The notes below the pieces were generated by a model. It saw nothing but the letters and a program-made list of their open reading frames with translations. It had not been told where the DNA came from and did not search any database. From NCBI GenBank assembly GCA_027592975.1, contig JAQCJS010000090.1, positions 1-5,531 of the forward strand: a DNA stretch of 5,531 nt, read 5' to 3'. This document shows positions 5,415 to 5,531 of the stretch, piece after piece. The first letter of the stretch is position 1. The number at the start of each line of letters is the position of its first letter. Both the position numbers and the translations under genes were made by a program. The stretch comes from Chloroflexota bacterium (lineage in GTDB: Bacteria > Chloroflexota > Dehalococcoidia > UBA2979).

Positions 5415-5531
5415 AGTTCCGTCCCCTCGTACGTACGAAGTCTTGCGGTCGCGCAGATCGCAATGGCACGGGCGAGGCACGAAGCGCTCGCCGGGGTCAG
5501 GGCGTCTGCGTGGCACGAACAGGCTGGCGGG
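5415..5531 (-). promoter_or_regulatory. Leader of the CoA-transferase operon with ribosome-binding site and two dyads
   Basis: No convincing gene is seen here. GAGGGG (complement of 5423-5428) lies 8 nt before the ATG at 5414. The perfect 12-bp palindrome TCGTACGTACGA (5427-5438) overlaps its first two bases. A second inverted repeat, TTGCGGTC/GATCGCAA (5443-5450 and 5456-5463, 5-nt loop, one G-T pair), lies just upstream. I found no good -35/-10 pair, so the promoter may be weak, further upstream or outside the window. Control at the palindrome, by a protein or by RNA structure near the RBS, is inference. Confidence 0.45.

Noticed and set aside
5415..5516. 34-residue N-terminal extension of the first CoA-transferase from a GTG at 5516
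   Set aside because: The added residues are Arg/Pro/Asp-rich and unlike the family. The ATG at 5414 has a good RBS and the expected PLEGIRV start.

Overview
This is a GC-rich bacterial window (about two-thirds G+C by eye) with five protein genes and short, structured gaps between them. Both periplasmic or surface proteins carry lipoprotein signal peptides. One promoter is close to sigma-70 consensus, and Shine-Dalgarno sites are recognisable. A luciferase-like (LLM) oxidoreductase beside CaiB/BaiF-type CoA-transferases is a gene mix I associate with Chloroflexota and Actinomycetota. No phylogenetic marker is present, so the taxon is a guess.

Layout, left to right. (1) Positions 2-478 (+): the C-terminal part of an LLM-class flavin/F420-dependent oxidoreductase, cut off by the window edge. 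(2) Positions 485-522: a large inverted repeat between convergent genes. (3) Positions 530-1891 (-): a 453-aa lipoprotein with a beta-propeller (YVTN/YncE-like) body, which may be an AztD-like metallochaperone. (4) Positions 1892-2000: a divergent control region with face-to-face promoters and an imperfect 7-3-7 palindrome. (5) Positions 2001-2957 (+): a 318-aa cluster A-I (ZnuA/TroA/AztC-like) metal-binding lipoprotein with a complete His-His-His-Asp ligand set. (6) Positions 2983-3015: a perfect 15-bp-arm hairpin, probably a bidirectional terminator. (7) Positions 3058-4218 and 4221-5414 (-): two tandem class III CoA-transferase genes separated by 2 nt, each keeping the catalytic Asp. (8) Positions 5415-5531: the leader of that operon, with a 12-bp palindrome touching the ribosome-binding site.

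Two functional units can be read from this. The first is a divergent pair for transition-metal (most likely zinc) capture outside the cytoplasmic membrane. It pairs a solute-binding lipoprotein with a propeller lipoprotein, but no permease or ATPase gene is in the window and the binding-protein gene ends at a terminator. The second is a translationally coupled pair of CoA-transferases that probably activates or swaps carboxylic acids as CoA thioesters; the substrate cannot be read from sequence. I see no mobile element, CRISPR array, tRNA or rRNA. The most interesting points are the apparently transporter-less metal-capture pair with its shared operator-like palindrome, and the CoA-transferase couple.
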